The notes under the pieces: generated by a model
Seen by the model: only the letters and a program-made list of their open reading frames with translations
Database searches by the model: none
What the model was told of the DNA's origin: nothing
Shown: piece after piece, positions 16,822-24,930 of the stretch
Position numbering within the stretch: the stretch's first letter is position 1
Layout: every line of letters begins with the position of its first letter
Position numbers and translations under genes: made by a program
From: Bacteroidia bacterium
Lineage (GTDB): Bacteria > Bacteroidota > Bacteroidia > Cytophagales > Cyclobacteriaceae
Direction: 5' to 3'
Assembly (NCBI GenBank): GCA_030425425.1
Contig: JAUIAO010000047.1
Span: forward strand, 1 to 48,711
Length of the DNA: 48,711 bases

Positions 16822-17916
16822 TTAAACGGTTATTTCTACTTTTTTAGTCTTATCCAATGTAGCATTTCTGATTGCTACTTGCTGAGCCACAGATTGAGCC
16901 AGGTCTTCGAAAGCCCTGGCCGTGATGTCATCTTTCAGCACAGCAGGGTACCCATTATCTCCGCTCTCGCGAATACTTTCGACAATTGGAATCTGTCCAA
17001 GCAGACTCACGTCGTGTTTCTTAGCAAGTTCTTCTCCGCCGCCTTGACCGAAAATATAATATTTGTTTTCTGGGAGTTCCTCAGGTGTGAAATAGGCCAT
17101 GTTTTCCACTACGCCCAGAACCGGTACATTTACTTGCTGTTGTCTGAACATCGCAATTCCTTTCTGCGCGTCAGCAATTGCAACTTTTTGTGGAGTAGTA
17201 ACTACTATTGCTCCTGTGACTGGCACGCTTTGAACCAATGTAAGATGAATGTCACTTGTGCCGGGAGGCAGATCAATCAGCAGGTAATCAAGATCTCCCC
17301 ATAAGGTATCCGAAAGAAATTGTTTTAAGGCAGAGCTTGCCATAGGTCCTCTCCAAACTACGGCTCCATCCGCAGGAGCGAGAAATCCGATTGACATTAG
17401 TTTTACTCCATATTGTTCTATCGGCAATATTTTACTTTGTCCGTTTTCCTGACTCACAGTTGGTTGCTCATGTTCACAGTTAAACATGGTTGGAACAGAA
17501 GGTCCGAAAATATCGGCATCTATCAATCCAACTTTTGCACCGGATTTTGAAAGTGCCACAGCTAGATTTGCTGCCACGGTAGATTTGCCTACACCTCCTT
17601 TTCCTGATGATACTGCAATGATATTTTTTACACCTGGCAGCATTGGTCCCAATTCTTTTGCTGCAGTCACAGCACTTGACATCTCAATATCTAAATTCGC
17701 ATCAGTACCAAAATGCTTGAAAATGGCTTTTTCACAATCCTTACGAATCATTTCCTTGAGCGGGCAGGCAGGTGTGGTGAGCATTACTGTGAATTTGATC
17801 ACATCATCTTTGGTCTGCACATTATGAATCATGTTTAGTGAAACCAAATCTTGTTTCAGGTCAGGGTCTATTACCTCACTTAATGCTTTGAGGATGTTGT
17901 CTCTGTTTATTTCCAT
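16822..17916 (-). CDS. apbC: Mrp/NBP35 family Fe-S carrier ATPase (ApbC)
   Basis: A P-loop ATPase that assembles or carries Fe-S clusters. An N-terminal MIP18/DUF59 domain (about residues 4-80, with the reactive TTPACPLKEM cysteine) precedes the deviant Walker A motif SSGKGGVGKST, DADIFGPSVP (Walker A-prime region), and LLIDLPPGTSD. The usual C-terminal CxxC cluster ligands are missing: the site reads AYFTPEELPENKYYIFGQGG, a variant I recall from other Bacteroidota. The ATG at 17916 (MEINRDNIL) is chosen because the family starts here; the frame is open to 18003, adding 29 unrelated residues. It is first in an operon with the NifU-like gene. Confidence 0.93.
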   Translation of the reverse strand: MEINRDNILKALSEVIDPDLKQDLVSLNMIHNVQTKDDVIKFTVMLTTPACPLKEMIRKDCEKAIFKHFGTDANLDIEMSSAVTAAKELGPMLPGVKNIIAVSSGKGGVGKSTVAANLAVALSKSGAKVGLIDADIFGPSVPTMFNCEHEQPTVSQENGQSKILPIEQYGVKLMSIGFLAPADGAVVWRGPMASSALKQFLSDTLWGDLDYLLIDLPPGTSDIHLTLVQSVPVTGAIVVTTPQKVAIADAQKGIAMFRQQQVNVPVLGVVENMAYFTPEELPENKYYIFGQGGGEELAKKHDVSLLGQIPIVESIRESGDNGYPAVLKDDITARAFEDLAQSVAQQVAIRNATLDKTKKVEITV

Positions 17917-18230
17917 TTTCTTGTGTCTATAAAAGTATGCAATGTTAATCAAGCTAACTCTGTCCTCAAACAAATACAAGTGATGAATAGTTTGACCTGA
18001 CATTTAATCATCACCTTCGGTAACCTGGTTAACCTACATTATCCATCAGAAATGTAGATTTTTTGCTTCAAGTGATTGATTTTCAGTGATGAATGAGAAG
18101 ATATTACAAAAATTGATAGCTCAAATTTGGGTTATTCTATTTTTGGAATTTCGAATCAATCACTCTGTAAATCAAGGTGTTACCGTATTTTAATAACTTA
18201 GTCCCGAATTTTTAGGGTTAACTTTAATGA

Positions 18231-20030
18231 ATGATGATAAATTTCCTATTCATTCTATTCTTACAAACTACACCAATTATTATTTCTCCTGGCACTCAAG
18301 AGGTGCAGCTAAATTTGCAAGAATTAGAATACTATGAAGATTCAAGAGGAAAATTGACTTTTCAGGATATTTCTTCAGAGGGTTTCCAATCTCAATTCCG
18401 GCGCAATCAAAATTATACTCCACAGGATTACAATACTTCTTCGGTTTATTGGGTCAGATTGAGGTTGGTCATTCCTCGTGAAGACAATAACTATTTGGTT
18501 GAGTTTTTTGATCAGACGATTGATTCTCTGACAGTTTATATCCAACCTCCGGGAACGGATCGCTTCAATGTTTACGAAATGGGGGATATGCATCCTTTCC
18601 AAAGTAAACCAATTGCTCACAAAAATTTTGAAATTCAATTACCAGAAGCTGGTACTTACAAAATTTACTTTCGTGTGATTAGTCATGAGTATGCAGATGT
18701 GAGAGTAGGGATTCGTAGTTACAATCATTTTGTCAAGTACGCTCTGGCTGAATATGCACTCTATGGAATCTTTTATGGAATGATTCTTATTATTTCTTTA
18801 TACAATATTTTGATATACACGGCAATCAGGGAGGTGAAGTACCTTTATTATACCTTTTATATAATAAGTGTAGGATTGTTTGCTATGAGCGTAGATGGTG
18901 TCGCGTATCAATACTTATGGAGAAACAGTCCTGTATGGAATCAGATTGCTCATGGAGTATCACTTTTCTTAATTATTTTCTGGGCGATTCTTTTCTCTAA
19001 AAAATTCCTCAGCCTAAAAACACGGGCACCAAAGCTCAACCAGTATTTGAATGTGGTATTTGCACTTAGAATTGGTTTTTTTGTTTACTCACTCCTGTTC
19101 GATCATTCGCTGTTTCAGTTTAGAAATATTGAATTAATACCACTTACTATCATTTTTGTAGGGAGTATTCAGGTGTATCAAAAAGGATATAAACCTGCCA
19201 GGTTTTTCATTGTTGCATTTGGGTTTTTATATCTCGGCTTTGTACTGAAAGCATTTCTAATGTTATCAATCATTCCATTTTCTACTGTTTCCTATTACAG
19301 TTTGCACATTAGTTTTGTTTTTGAAATGCTGTTTCTATCCTTTGCTCTTAGTGATCGGGTAAGAATTCTCAAAGAAAACCGTGATAGAGCGCTGAAAAGA
19401 ATTATCAATCAGCATGAGGAAAATGCAAAACTTAAAGATGATCTCAATGCAAGGTTAGAACATCTTGTGGGGCAGCGAACGAAGGAAATACAAGAGAAAA
19501 ACGATCAGCTTTTTATTCAGAAACAGGAGATTTCAGAGATCAATAGTTTGCTTGACCTGGATAATTGGCGACTTAGAAATAATATCAAATCGATTCAGAG
19601 AGAAAGACTTCAAGATAAAGAACTTACCTATGATGAGTTCGTGGAGGTTTTTCCTGACAGACTTGCCTGTCTTCAGATTTTGGCAAAACAAAAGTGGACA
19701 CGCGATTATGAGTGTTTAAAATGCGAAAATCATTCTTACAGTGAAGGGAATATTCCTTTGAGCAGGAGATGTAGTAAATGTGGATATCAGGAATCACCAA
19801 CGACAAATACTATTTTTCACGGAATCAAAATACCGTTGGAAAAAGCCTTCTATATTCTGTATGAAACATTGAATCAAGATCAATATTCTTTATCCGAATT
19901 TTCAGAAATACTCCAAATCAGAAAAAATACTATAGCGGATTTCAAGAAACGTATCAAGTCAAAAACCGATGAAGAAAGGCGCTCGCTTATGAAAATCTTC
20001 AGAAACCTGGAGGATATTACTGTTTCCTGA
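18231..20030 (+). CDS. 7TM-DISM membrane sensor fused to an IS1595-transposase-like zinc-ribbon domain
   Basis: The 599-residue protein has a signal-like N-terminus, a periplasmic 7TMR-DISM-extracellular type 2 domain (about 20-160, with SSVYWVRLRL and GTYKIYFRVIS), seven membrane helices (about 172-383), and a coiled coil (about 384-465). The cytoplasmic end (about 467-580) resembles the N-terminal domain of IS1595 transposases: YDEFVEVFPDRLACLQILAK, then a zinc ribbon with Cys495-x2-Cys498 and Cys514-x2-Cys517, then SPTTNTIFHGIKIPLEKAF and a helix-turn-helix-like segment. No DDE catalytic domain follows, so it is not a transposase. DISM proteins normally carry kinase, cyclase or HTH outputs. 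It sits 268 bp upstream of, and co-directional with, susC; no HTCS, SusR or ECF-sigma gene is present. I infer a membrane-bound DNA-binding regulator of the PUL. Confidence 0.85.
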   Translation: MMINFLFILFLQTTPIIISPGTQEVQLNLQELEYYEDSRGKLTFQDISSEGFQSQFRRNQNYTPQDYNTSSVYWVRLRLVIPREDNNYLVEFFDQTIDSLTVYIQPPGTDRFNVYEMGDMHPFQSKPIAHKNFEIQLPEAGTYKIYFRVISHEYADVRVGIRSYNHFVKYALAEYALYGIFYGMILIISLYNILIYTAIREVKYLYYTFYIISVGLFAMSVDGVAYQYLWRNSPVWNQIAHGVSLFLIIFWAILFSKKFLSLKTRAPKLNQYLNVVFALRIGFFVYSLLFDHSLFQFRNIELIPLTIIFVGSIQVYQKGYKPARFFIVAFGFLYLGFVLKAFLMLSIIPFSTVSYYSLHISFVFEMLFLSFALSDRVRILKENRDRALKRIINQHEENAKLKDDLNARLEHLVGQRTKEIQEKNDQLFIQKQEISEINSLLDLDNWRLRNNIKSIQRERLQDKELTYDEFVEVFPDRLACLQILAKQKWTRDYECLKCENHSYSEGNIPLSRRCSKCGYQESPTTNTIFHGIKIPLEKAFYILYETLNQDQYSLSEFSEILQIRKNTIADFKKRIKSKTDEERRSLMKIFRNLEDITVS

Positions 20031-20080
20031 GAAAAAATAATTGTATTATTTGAATATTTTTTTTTGAACTTGATTGTGTG

Positions 20081-20157
20081 ATTAAATCGTTATATCAATT
20101 TTCAATATTTGGATGGTATTTAATATTGAATAAAAAATATTGATATTAAATCGTTAT
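20081..20157. promoter_or_regulatory. Candidate operator pair: 13-bp direct repeat spaced by 64 bp upstream of susC
   Basis: The 13-mer ATTAAATCGTTAT occurs at 20081-20093 and exactly again at 20145-20157. The 64-bp offset is close to six turns of B-DNA, so proteins bound at both copies would face the same side. Both lie upstream of the candidate susC promoter and next to the gene for the membrane sensor fusion. The region is very AT-rich, which makes chance matches more likely than usual. Confidence 0.45.
20101..20130. repeat. AT-rich inverted repeat between the two direct repeats
   Basis: TTCAATATT (20101-20109) and AATATTGAA (20122-20130) form a perfect 9-bp inverted repeat with a 12-base spacer, centred between the two copies of the 13-bp repeat. 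It could be a dimer-binding site. Confidence 0.4.
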
Positions 20158-20229
20158 GATGTGATAATCAAACTAATTTATAGGATTGTCATTTATTGTA
20201 TTTTACCAATATTTTTAATTTGCTAAAAA

Positions 20230-20260
20230 TTTGTTTTGTGGTTGATTTGCTCTAAAGTTG
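20230..20260 (+). promoter_or_regulatory. Candidate Bacteroidota-type promoter of the PUL operon
   Basis: A TTTG at 20230-20233 (-33 element) is followed after 19 bp by TAAAGTTG (20253-20260), one mismatch from the Bacteroidota -7 consensus TAnnTTTG. This places a transcription start about 30 bases upstream of the susC ATG. Confidence 0.45.
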
Positions 20261-20298
20261 TGGTAGTGAAAACGATTTCAAATTGACCTAATAACAAT

Positions 20299-23200
20299 AT
20301 GAAGCAAGTTTATCGGTTGAATTTTACCATTCTAGCAATGGTTTTTTTTGTTGTTTCTGCTTTCGGACAGAAACATACAATTACTGGGACACTGACGGAT
20401 AGTGAGACAGGGGAAGCGCTGATAGGTGCCACTATTTTGGAGAAAGGCACATCCAATGGAACGATTACTGACATTGATGGGAATTATGATCTTACTGTGT
20501 CCAGTGCAGAAGCGCTTCTGGTTTTTTCTTATGTAGGATATGCCAATCAGGAATTATCCGTAAACGGTAGAACCAGAATAGACGTAGCACTTGGTCTGGA
20601 TTTAATGGGGTTAGAAGAAGTGGTGGTAGTAGGGTACGGTACCCAGCAGAAAAAGGATTTGACTTCATCTATCGCGACTATTAAAAGTGAGGAAATCACT
20701 AAAACACCTACCAACTCGGCCATGCAAAGTTTGCAAGGAAAAGTAGCAGGTGTGCAGATAGTGAGCTCTGGAGAGCCGGGTGCAGGACCTACTGTCAGAG
20801 TAAGAGGGGTTGGTACATTGCAAGGTGATTCCAGGCCTCTATATGTTGTAGACGGGATGTTTTTCGATGACATCAATTTCCTTAATCCTGCAGATATAGA
20901 ATCCATTTCCGTTTTGAAAGATGCATCTGCTGCTGCTATTTACGGAGTTAGAGCTGCAAATGGTGTTGTATTAGTACAAACTAAAGGAGGAGCTTACGGA
21001 AAAGAAACCACTATCACCTACGATGGCTATTGGGGAGTGCAGCGAGCTCAAAACGTATTGGAAATGGCTGGCACAGAATTGTTTACTCAATATGCATTGT
21101 CTACGGGTGCAGATGCAGACGCTTCATTTATCAACAATGCTTTTCAACGATACGGGCGAAGCAGAACCAACACCACGCTACCTGCGGTTGATACAGATTG
21201 GTATGATGAGGTTTTGCAAAACACTTCACCTATTCAAAATCATACACTAACTGCCAGCGGTGGATCTGAATCAGCAAAGTACTCTCTGAGTGTGGGCTAC
21301 TTGAATCAGGAAGGTCTGGTAAAAGTGAGAAAAAACTCCTACGAGCGATTTAATTTCAGAACAAAAGTAGATGTCAACTTAAGAGATTGGATAGATGTAG
21401 GTGGTAATATTAATGTAACTCGATCTGAACAGCACGTAGCACCAAATTCAGTATGGTTCAATACATACTTTGCTGTTCCAATTTTCCCAGCTTATGACGA
21501 AACCAACGTAAATGCTTATCCATTGAAGCTTGGAAATGCCAGAAACCTTGGGTACAGAGGAAGGCAGAACCCTTTCTTTGAAATGTATAATGGTGATGAC
21601 CAAAATTTAGTGACAAAGCTTGTTGGTAACATGTTTGCCGATATTGAAATCATACCTAACAAGCTTCATTTCAAGTATTCCTACAACTACGACTACAATT
21701 CTTTGAATGTGAGAAATGTAAATTTCGAATACAATGATGGTACGGCTTTTAATCGTTCTAGTATTTACAAACGAAGTGCTTCTTCATTTCATCAGATTGT
21801 CAACAACTTATTGACATACAATGAAAATATTGGAAAACACAGCTTCACTGCTATGGCAGGATATGCATGGGATGTAACGCGTACTTCATCTATAAATATT
21901 CGAGTGGATAGTGCTTTAGTCAATCCGAGTTTTGATAATGAAGAGTTGTGGTATTCACAAGCATCGACTCAATTAGATCTCGCAGGTATCGGCGATGGAG
22001 GTAGTAGTTTAAATATCACATCGTATATCGGTCGACTTTCATATAACTATGATAACAGATACCTGGTATATGGTACACTGAGACGAGATGGTACTAACAA
22101 ATTTCAGAAGAAATGGGGCCTTTTTCCTACCATAGGTCTGGGATGGGTGATTTCAGAAGAGAGTTTCCTCAATGTAAATTATCTGGACTTTTTGAAGCTT
22201 AGAGGAAGTTGGGGTAAGCTCGGTAATGCGAATGTTCCTGCAGCTGATGGTGAGCCATCATATGATGTTCAGGATTTGGCGATAGATGATCAGTTGGAAA
22301 CAGGAATAGTGGCTGTAAAGCAATTTGATTATCTGGGAGAGTGGGAAACTACAGTGGAAACAAATATTGGAATAACCGCAAATGCATTTAATAGTAGACT
22401 ATCTGTAGACGCAGACTATTATGTGAGAGAAACCGAAAATGCCGCTGTAACCATCATCCTCCCGCTCGTACGCGCTAATGTGAGGAGAAACCTGGGAAGT
22501 ATCAAAAACCAGGGAGTAGAAATGAATATCAACTGGGCGGATAATTTAGCGAATGGGATAAAATATAATTTAGGACTCAACTTTGCTACACTCAAAAACG
22601 AAGTTACCGATTTGGGAGGTCAGCAATATCTAAATGCCGGTTCTGCGGAATTCAGACAAAGATCGATATTAGGTCAGCCAATTGAAGCATTCTATGGGTA
22701 CGAAGTAGAGGGGATATTCCAAAACGCTCAAGAAATTACCAATAGTGGGCTTATTGAAGACTTTATTGCCGACAATAGTATTGAACCAAGTGATTTCAAA
22801 TACAAAGACCAGAATGATGACGGTGTGATTGATGATTTGGATCGTGTGGTACTCGGGTCTAATCTCCCGTCCCTGACGTATGGATTTAATCTTGGAGCAG
22901 GTTACAAGCAATTTGAACTATCAGCAAACTTCCAGGGTCAGAGAGGATTTAGTATTCTCAACCGAAAAAGAGGAGAAGTCATTTTTACAACTGATGCCAA
23001 TCTGGACGCTGAGCTCCTTGATAATTTGTGGACTGGTGAGGGTACTTCAAACAAATACCCATCTGCTGCCGGTTTGAGAAAAGGATATAACCAATCGATG
23101 AGTGACTATTTCGTAGAAGATGGATCATATTTCAGAATTCAGAATGTCCGATTGAGTTATAATCTCCCTCAAGGACAATTATTTGGGAAAGACATACCAG

Positions 23201-23343
23201 AGACAAGGATCTCTCTTACTGCGGAAAAGCCATTGACTGTTTTCGATTACAATGGTTTCAACCCTGAAGTGGCCAGTGGAATAGACAGACAAACGTATCC
23301 GATTCCGGCTGTTTATACCATAGGAGTAAACTTAAAACTGTAA
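20299..23343 (+). CDS. SusC/RagA-type TonB-linked outer-membrane transporter
   Basis: A 1014-residue outer-membrane barrel that, with SusD as its lid, imports oligosaccharides using TonB energy. Signal peptide to about residue 24 (SAFGQ), a carboxypeptidase-regulatory-like domain (about 27-105, ITGTLTDSETGEALIGATI), the TonB box EEVVVVGYG, a plug with the SusC signature region (RVRGVGTLQGDSRPLYVVDG, DIESISVLKDASAAAIYGVRAANGV), then the barrel. It is the first gene of the PUL, 9 bp ahead of susD, behind a Bacteroidota-type promoter. The substrate is inferred from the enzymes downstream as a beta-1,2-glucan. Confidence 0.95.
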   Translation: MKQVYRLNFTILAMVFFVVSAFGQKHTITGTLTDSETGEALIGATILEKGTSNGTITDIDGNYDLTVSSAEALLVFSYVGYANQELSVNGRTRIDVALGLDLMGLEEVVVVGYGTQQKKDLTSSIATIKSEEITKTPTNSAMQSLQGKVAGVQIVSSGEPGAGPTVRVRGVGTLQGDSRPLYVVDGMFFDDINFLNPADIESISVLKDASAAAIYGVRAANGVVLVQTKGGAYGKETTITYDGYWGVQRAQNVLEMAGTELFTQYALSTGADADASFINNAFQRYGRSRTNTTLPAVDTDWYDEVLQNTSPIQNHTLTASGGSESAKYSLSVGYLNQEGLVKVRKNSYERFNFRTKVDVNLRDWIDVGGNINVTRSEQHVAPNSVWFNTYFAVPIFPAYDETNVNAYPLKLGNARNLGYRGRQNPFFEMYNGDDQNLVTKLVGNMFADIEIIPNKLHFKYSYNYDYNSLNVRNVNFEYNDGTAFNRSSIYKRSASSFHQIVNNLLTYNENIGKHSFTAMAGYAWDVTRTSSINIRVDSALVNPSFDNEELWYSQASTQLDLAGIGDGGSSLNITSYIGRLSYNYDNRYLVYGTLRRDGTNKFQKKWGLFPTIGLGWVISEESFLNVNYLDFLKLRGSWGKLGNANVPAADGEPSYDVQDLAIDDQLETGIVAVKQFDYLGEWETTVETNIGITANAFNSRLSVDADYYVRETENAAVTIILPLVRANVRRNLGSIKNQGVEMNINWADNLANGIKYNLGLNFATLKNEVTDLGGQQYLNAGSAEFRQRSILGQPIEAFYGYEVEGIFQNAQEITNSGLIEDFIADNSIEPSDFKYKDQNDDGVIDDLDRVVLGSNLPSLTYGFNLGAGYKQFELSANFQGQRGFSILNRKRGEVIFTTDANLDAELLDNLWTGEGTSNKYPSAAGLRKGYNQSMSDYFVEDGSYFRIQNVRLSYNLPQGQLFGKDIPETRISLTAEKPLTVFDYNGFNPEVASGIDRQTYPIPAVYTIGVNLKL

Positions 23344-23352
23344 AAACTGAAA

Positions 23353-24891
23353 ATGACTCTTAATATGAAATCTATGAAATTCAATATGATTAAAGCATTG
23401 ATGGCAGTGGTCATTTTCTTAGCTGCATCATGTGATTCTGTTCTGGACGATCCAAGAGAAACGCTGATAGTGGAGTCAGGAATTGATTATAGTAATCAGA
23501 ACCTGATGCACGAATTGTATAGAGGAGCATACTATACTTTATATAATATCCAGTGGGAATCATTTCCGTTGGTCTCAGTAAGAGGCGATGATGTGAGTGC
23601 AGAAGGGGACCAGGAACCTTTGTTGGAAACACAAGCATTCAGATATGATCGGTCATTCTGGATTTACAATTCTGTCTGGCTCAATTATTACTCTGATATT
23701 ATTAATTGGTATGCGGCCATTGAAGAGATTAAAAAATTCCAAACCAATTCCGCCACACCCGAGGTTGCAGATCGCTACATAGCGGAAATCAAAGTAATGA
23801 TTGGTTATGAATTACTACAGGTTTCCAGAATATGGGGAGATATTCTGATCCCAGAGACCTCACAAACCAATGAACTGTATGACGCGGAGGTGGTGCCGCA
23901 TGAGGATGTGCTGCAATACATCTCTGATAAAATGGATGAAGCCATGCCTCACCTTCTTACGGTGGCACCGAATGATCGATCCAATATACCTGGTGGTATT
24001 ACAGTTTACACAGCTTTGGCCGTTAAAGCCATGGCTAATCTGGAATTGAAAAACTGGCAGGAAGTTGTAGACGCTACTGGTGAGATCATAGGCTCTGGTG
24101 AGTTTTCATTGTTCTCAGATTACTATCATCTGTTCAAAACAGCCGGGAAATTAGCCGACGAAAACATTCTTGAGTTACAATATTCTGATTTTGGTGAAGG
24201 ATCTGGTATTGGAGTAAGATATCTGCATGCATTTTTTGGTCCCAATAATTGGACACCAGCCCAGGAGGGAATCAGTCCGGGATGGGGGTTTTGGGAGCCA
24301 ACCATGAAATACATCAAATTTATGCTGGACAGGGGTGAGACAGTTCGTCTTGAAACCAGCGTATTGTTTACCAATGAAGGTATAGACAGTTTGAAAGCTC
24401 AGCCTGGATATGAGACACTACCAGGATTTATCAGCAATACTACCAGAGAAGGCGACGTGTGGGGAACTACAGATGGGAGTGCCAACCCACGATCAATATT
24501 TTCAAGTGGTAAGCATTACCTACCATCAACAGAAATTATATCAGGAAGAACTGATTATGGATCCAACAAAAACTTCATTTGTATCAGATACTCTGAAATT
24601 TTATTGATGCATGCAGAGGCATTAGTCAGTGGAGCTTCCAGCAGTGTGATGTCAGCGGATGAGGCAGTCAATGAAGTGAGAACCAGAGCAGGTCTATCCA
24701 CTTTGGCTGGAGTAACAATTGATGATGTTCTGGATGAAAAATTTGCCGAATTTGGAATGGAATGGGGTATCAGATTCTATGATTTGGTACGTCACGGAAA
24801 AACCAGTGAGCTTGATGGATACAGCGAGCAAGATCAGTTTATTCCTTATCCATTGGATCAGATAGACTTATTACCACAGTTGAATCAATAA
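23353..24891 (+). CDS. SusD/RagB-type surface glycan-binding lipoprotein
   Basis: A 512-residue lipoprotein partner of the SusC transporter. The lipobox LAASC marks lipidation. The N-terminal part (DSVLDDPRETL) and the helical TPR-like scaffold with RGAYYTLYNI, the MIGYELLQVSRIWGDILIP segment, YSEILLMHAEAL and EFGMEWGIRFYDLVRHG near the C-terminus are standard SusD features. It forms the hinged lid over SusC that captures the glycan. Alternative ATGs at codons 5 and 8, and at the MIKALM position, also precede the hydrophobic stretch, so the exact start is uncertain by a few residues. Confidence 0.94.
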   Translation: MTLNMKSMKFNMIKALMAVVIFLAASCDSVLDDPRETLIVESGIDYSNQNLMHELYRGAYYTLYNIQWESFPLVSVRGDDVSAEGDQEPLLETQAFRYDRSFWIYNSVWLNYYSDIINWYAAIEEIKKFQTNSATPEVADRYIAEIKVMIGYELLQVSRIWGDILIPETSQTNELYDAEVVPHEDVLQYISDKMDEAMPHLLTVAPNDRSNIPGGITVYTALAVKAMANLELKNWQEVVDATGEIIGSGEFSLFSDYYHLFKTAGKLADENILELQYSDFGEGSGIGVRYLHAFFGPNNWTPAQEGISPGWGFWEPTMKYIKFMLDRGETVRLETSVLFTNEGIDSLKAQPGYETLPGFISNTTREGDVWGTTDGSANPRSIFSSGKHYLPSTEIISGRTDYGSNKNFICIRYSEILLMHAEALVSGASSSVMSADEAVNEVRTRAGLSTLAGVTIDDVLDEKFAEFGMEWGIRFYDLVRHGKTSELDGYSEQDQFIPYPLDQIDLLPQLNQ

Positions 24892-24930
24892 ATTTTAAAT
24901 AACCCTAAACTTTTAATTAAAACGAAGCAT

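Noticed and set aside
17917-18003. N-terminal extension of the Mrp/ApbC protein
   Set aside because: The 29 extra residues do not resemble the family, while the ATG at 17916 gives the usual MEIN-type start.
18231-20030. Active IS1595 transposase or insertion sequence
   Set aside because: There is no DDE catalytic domain, no terminal inverted repeats were seen, and the zinc-ribbon part is fused in frame to a membrane sensor.
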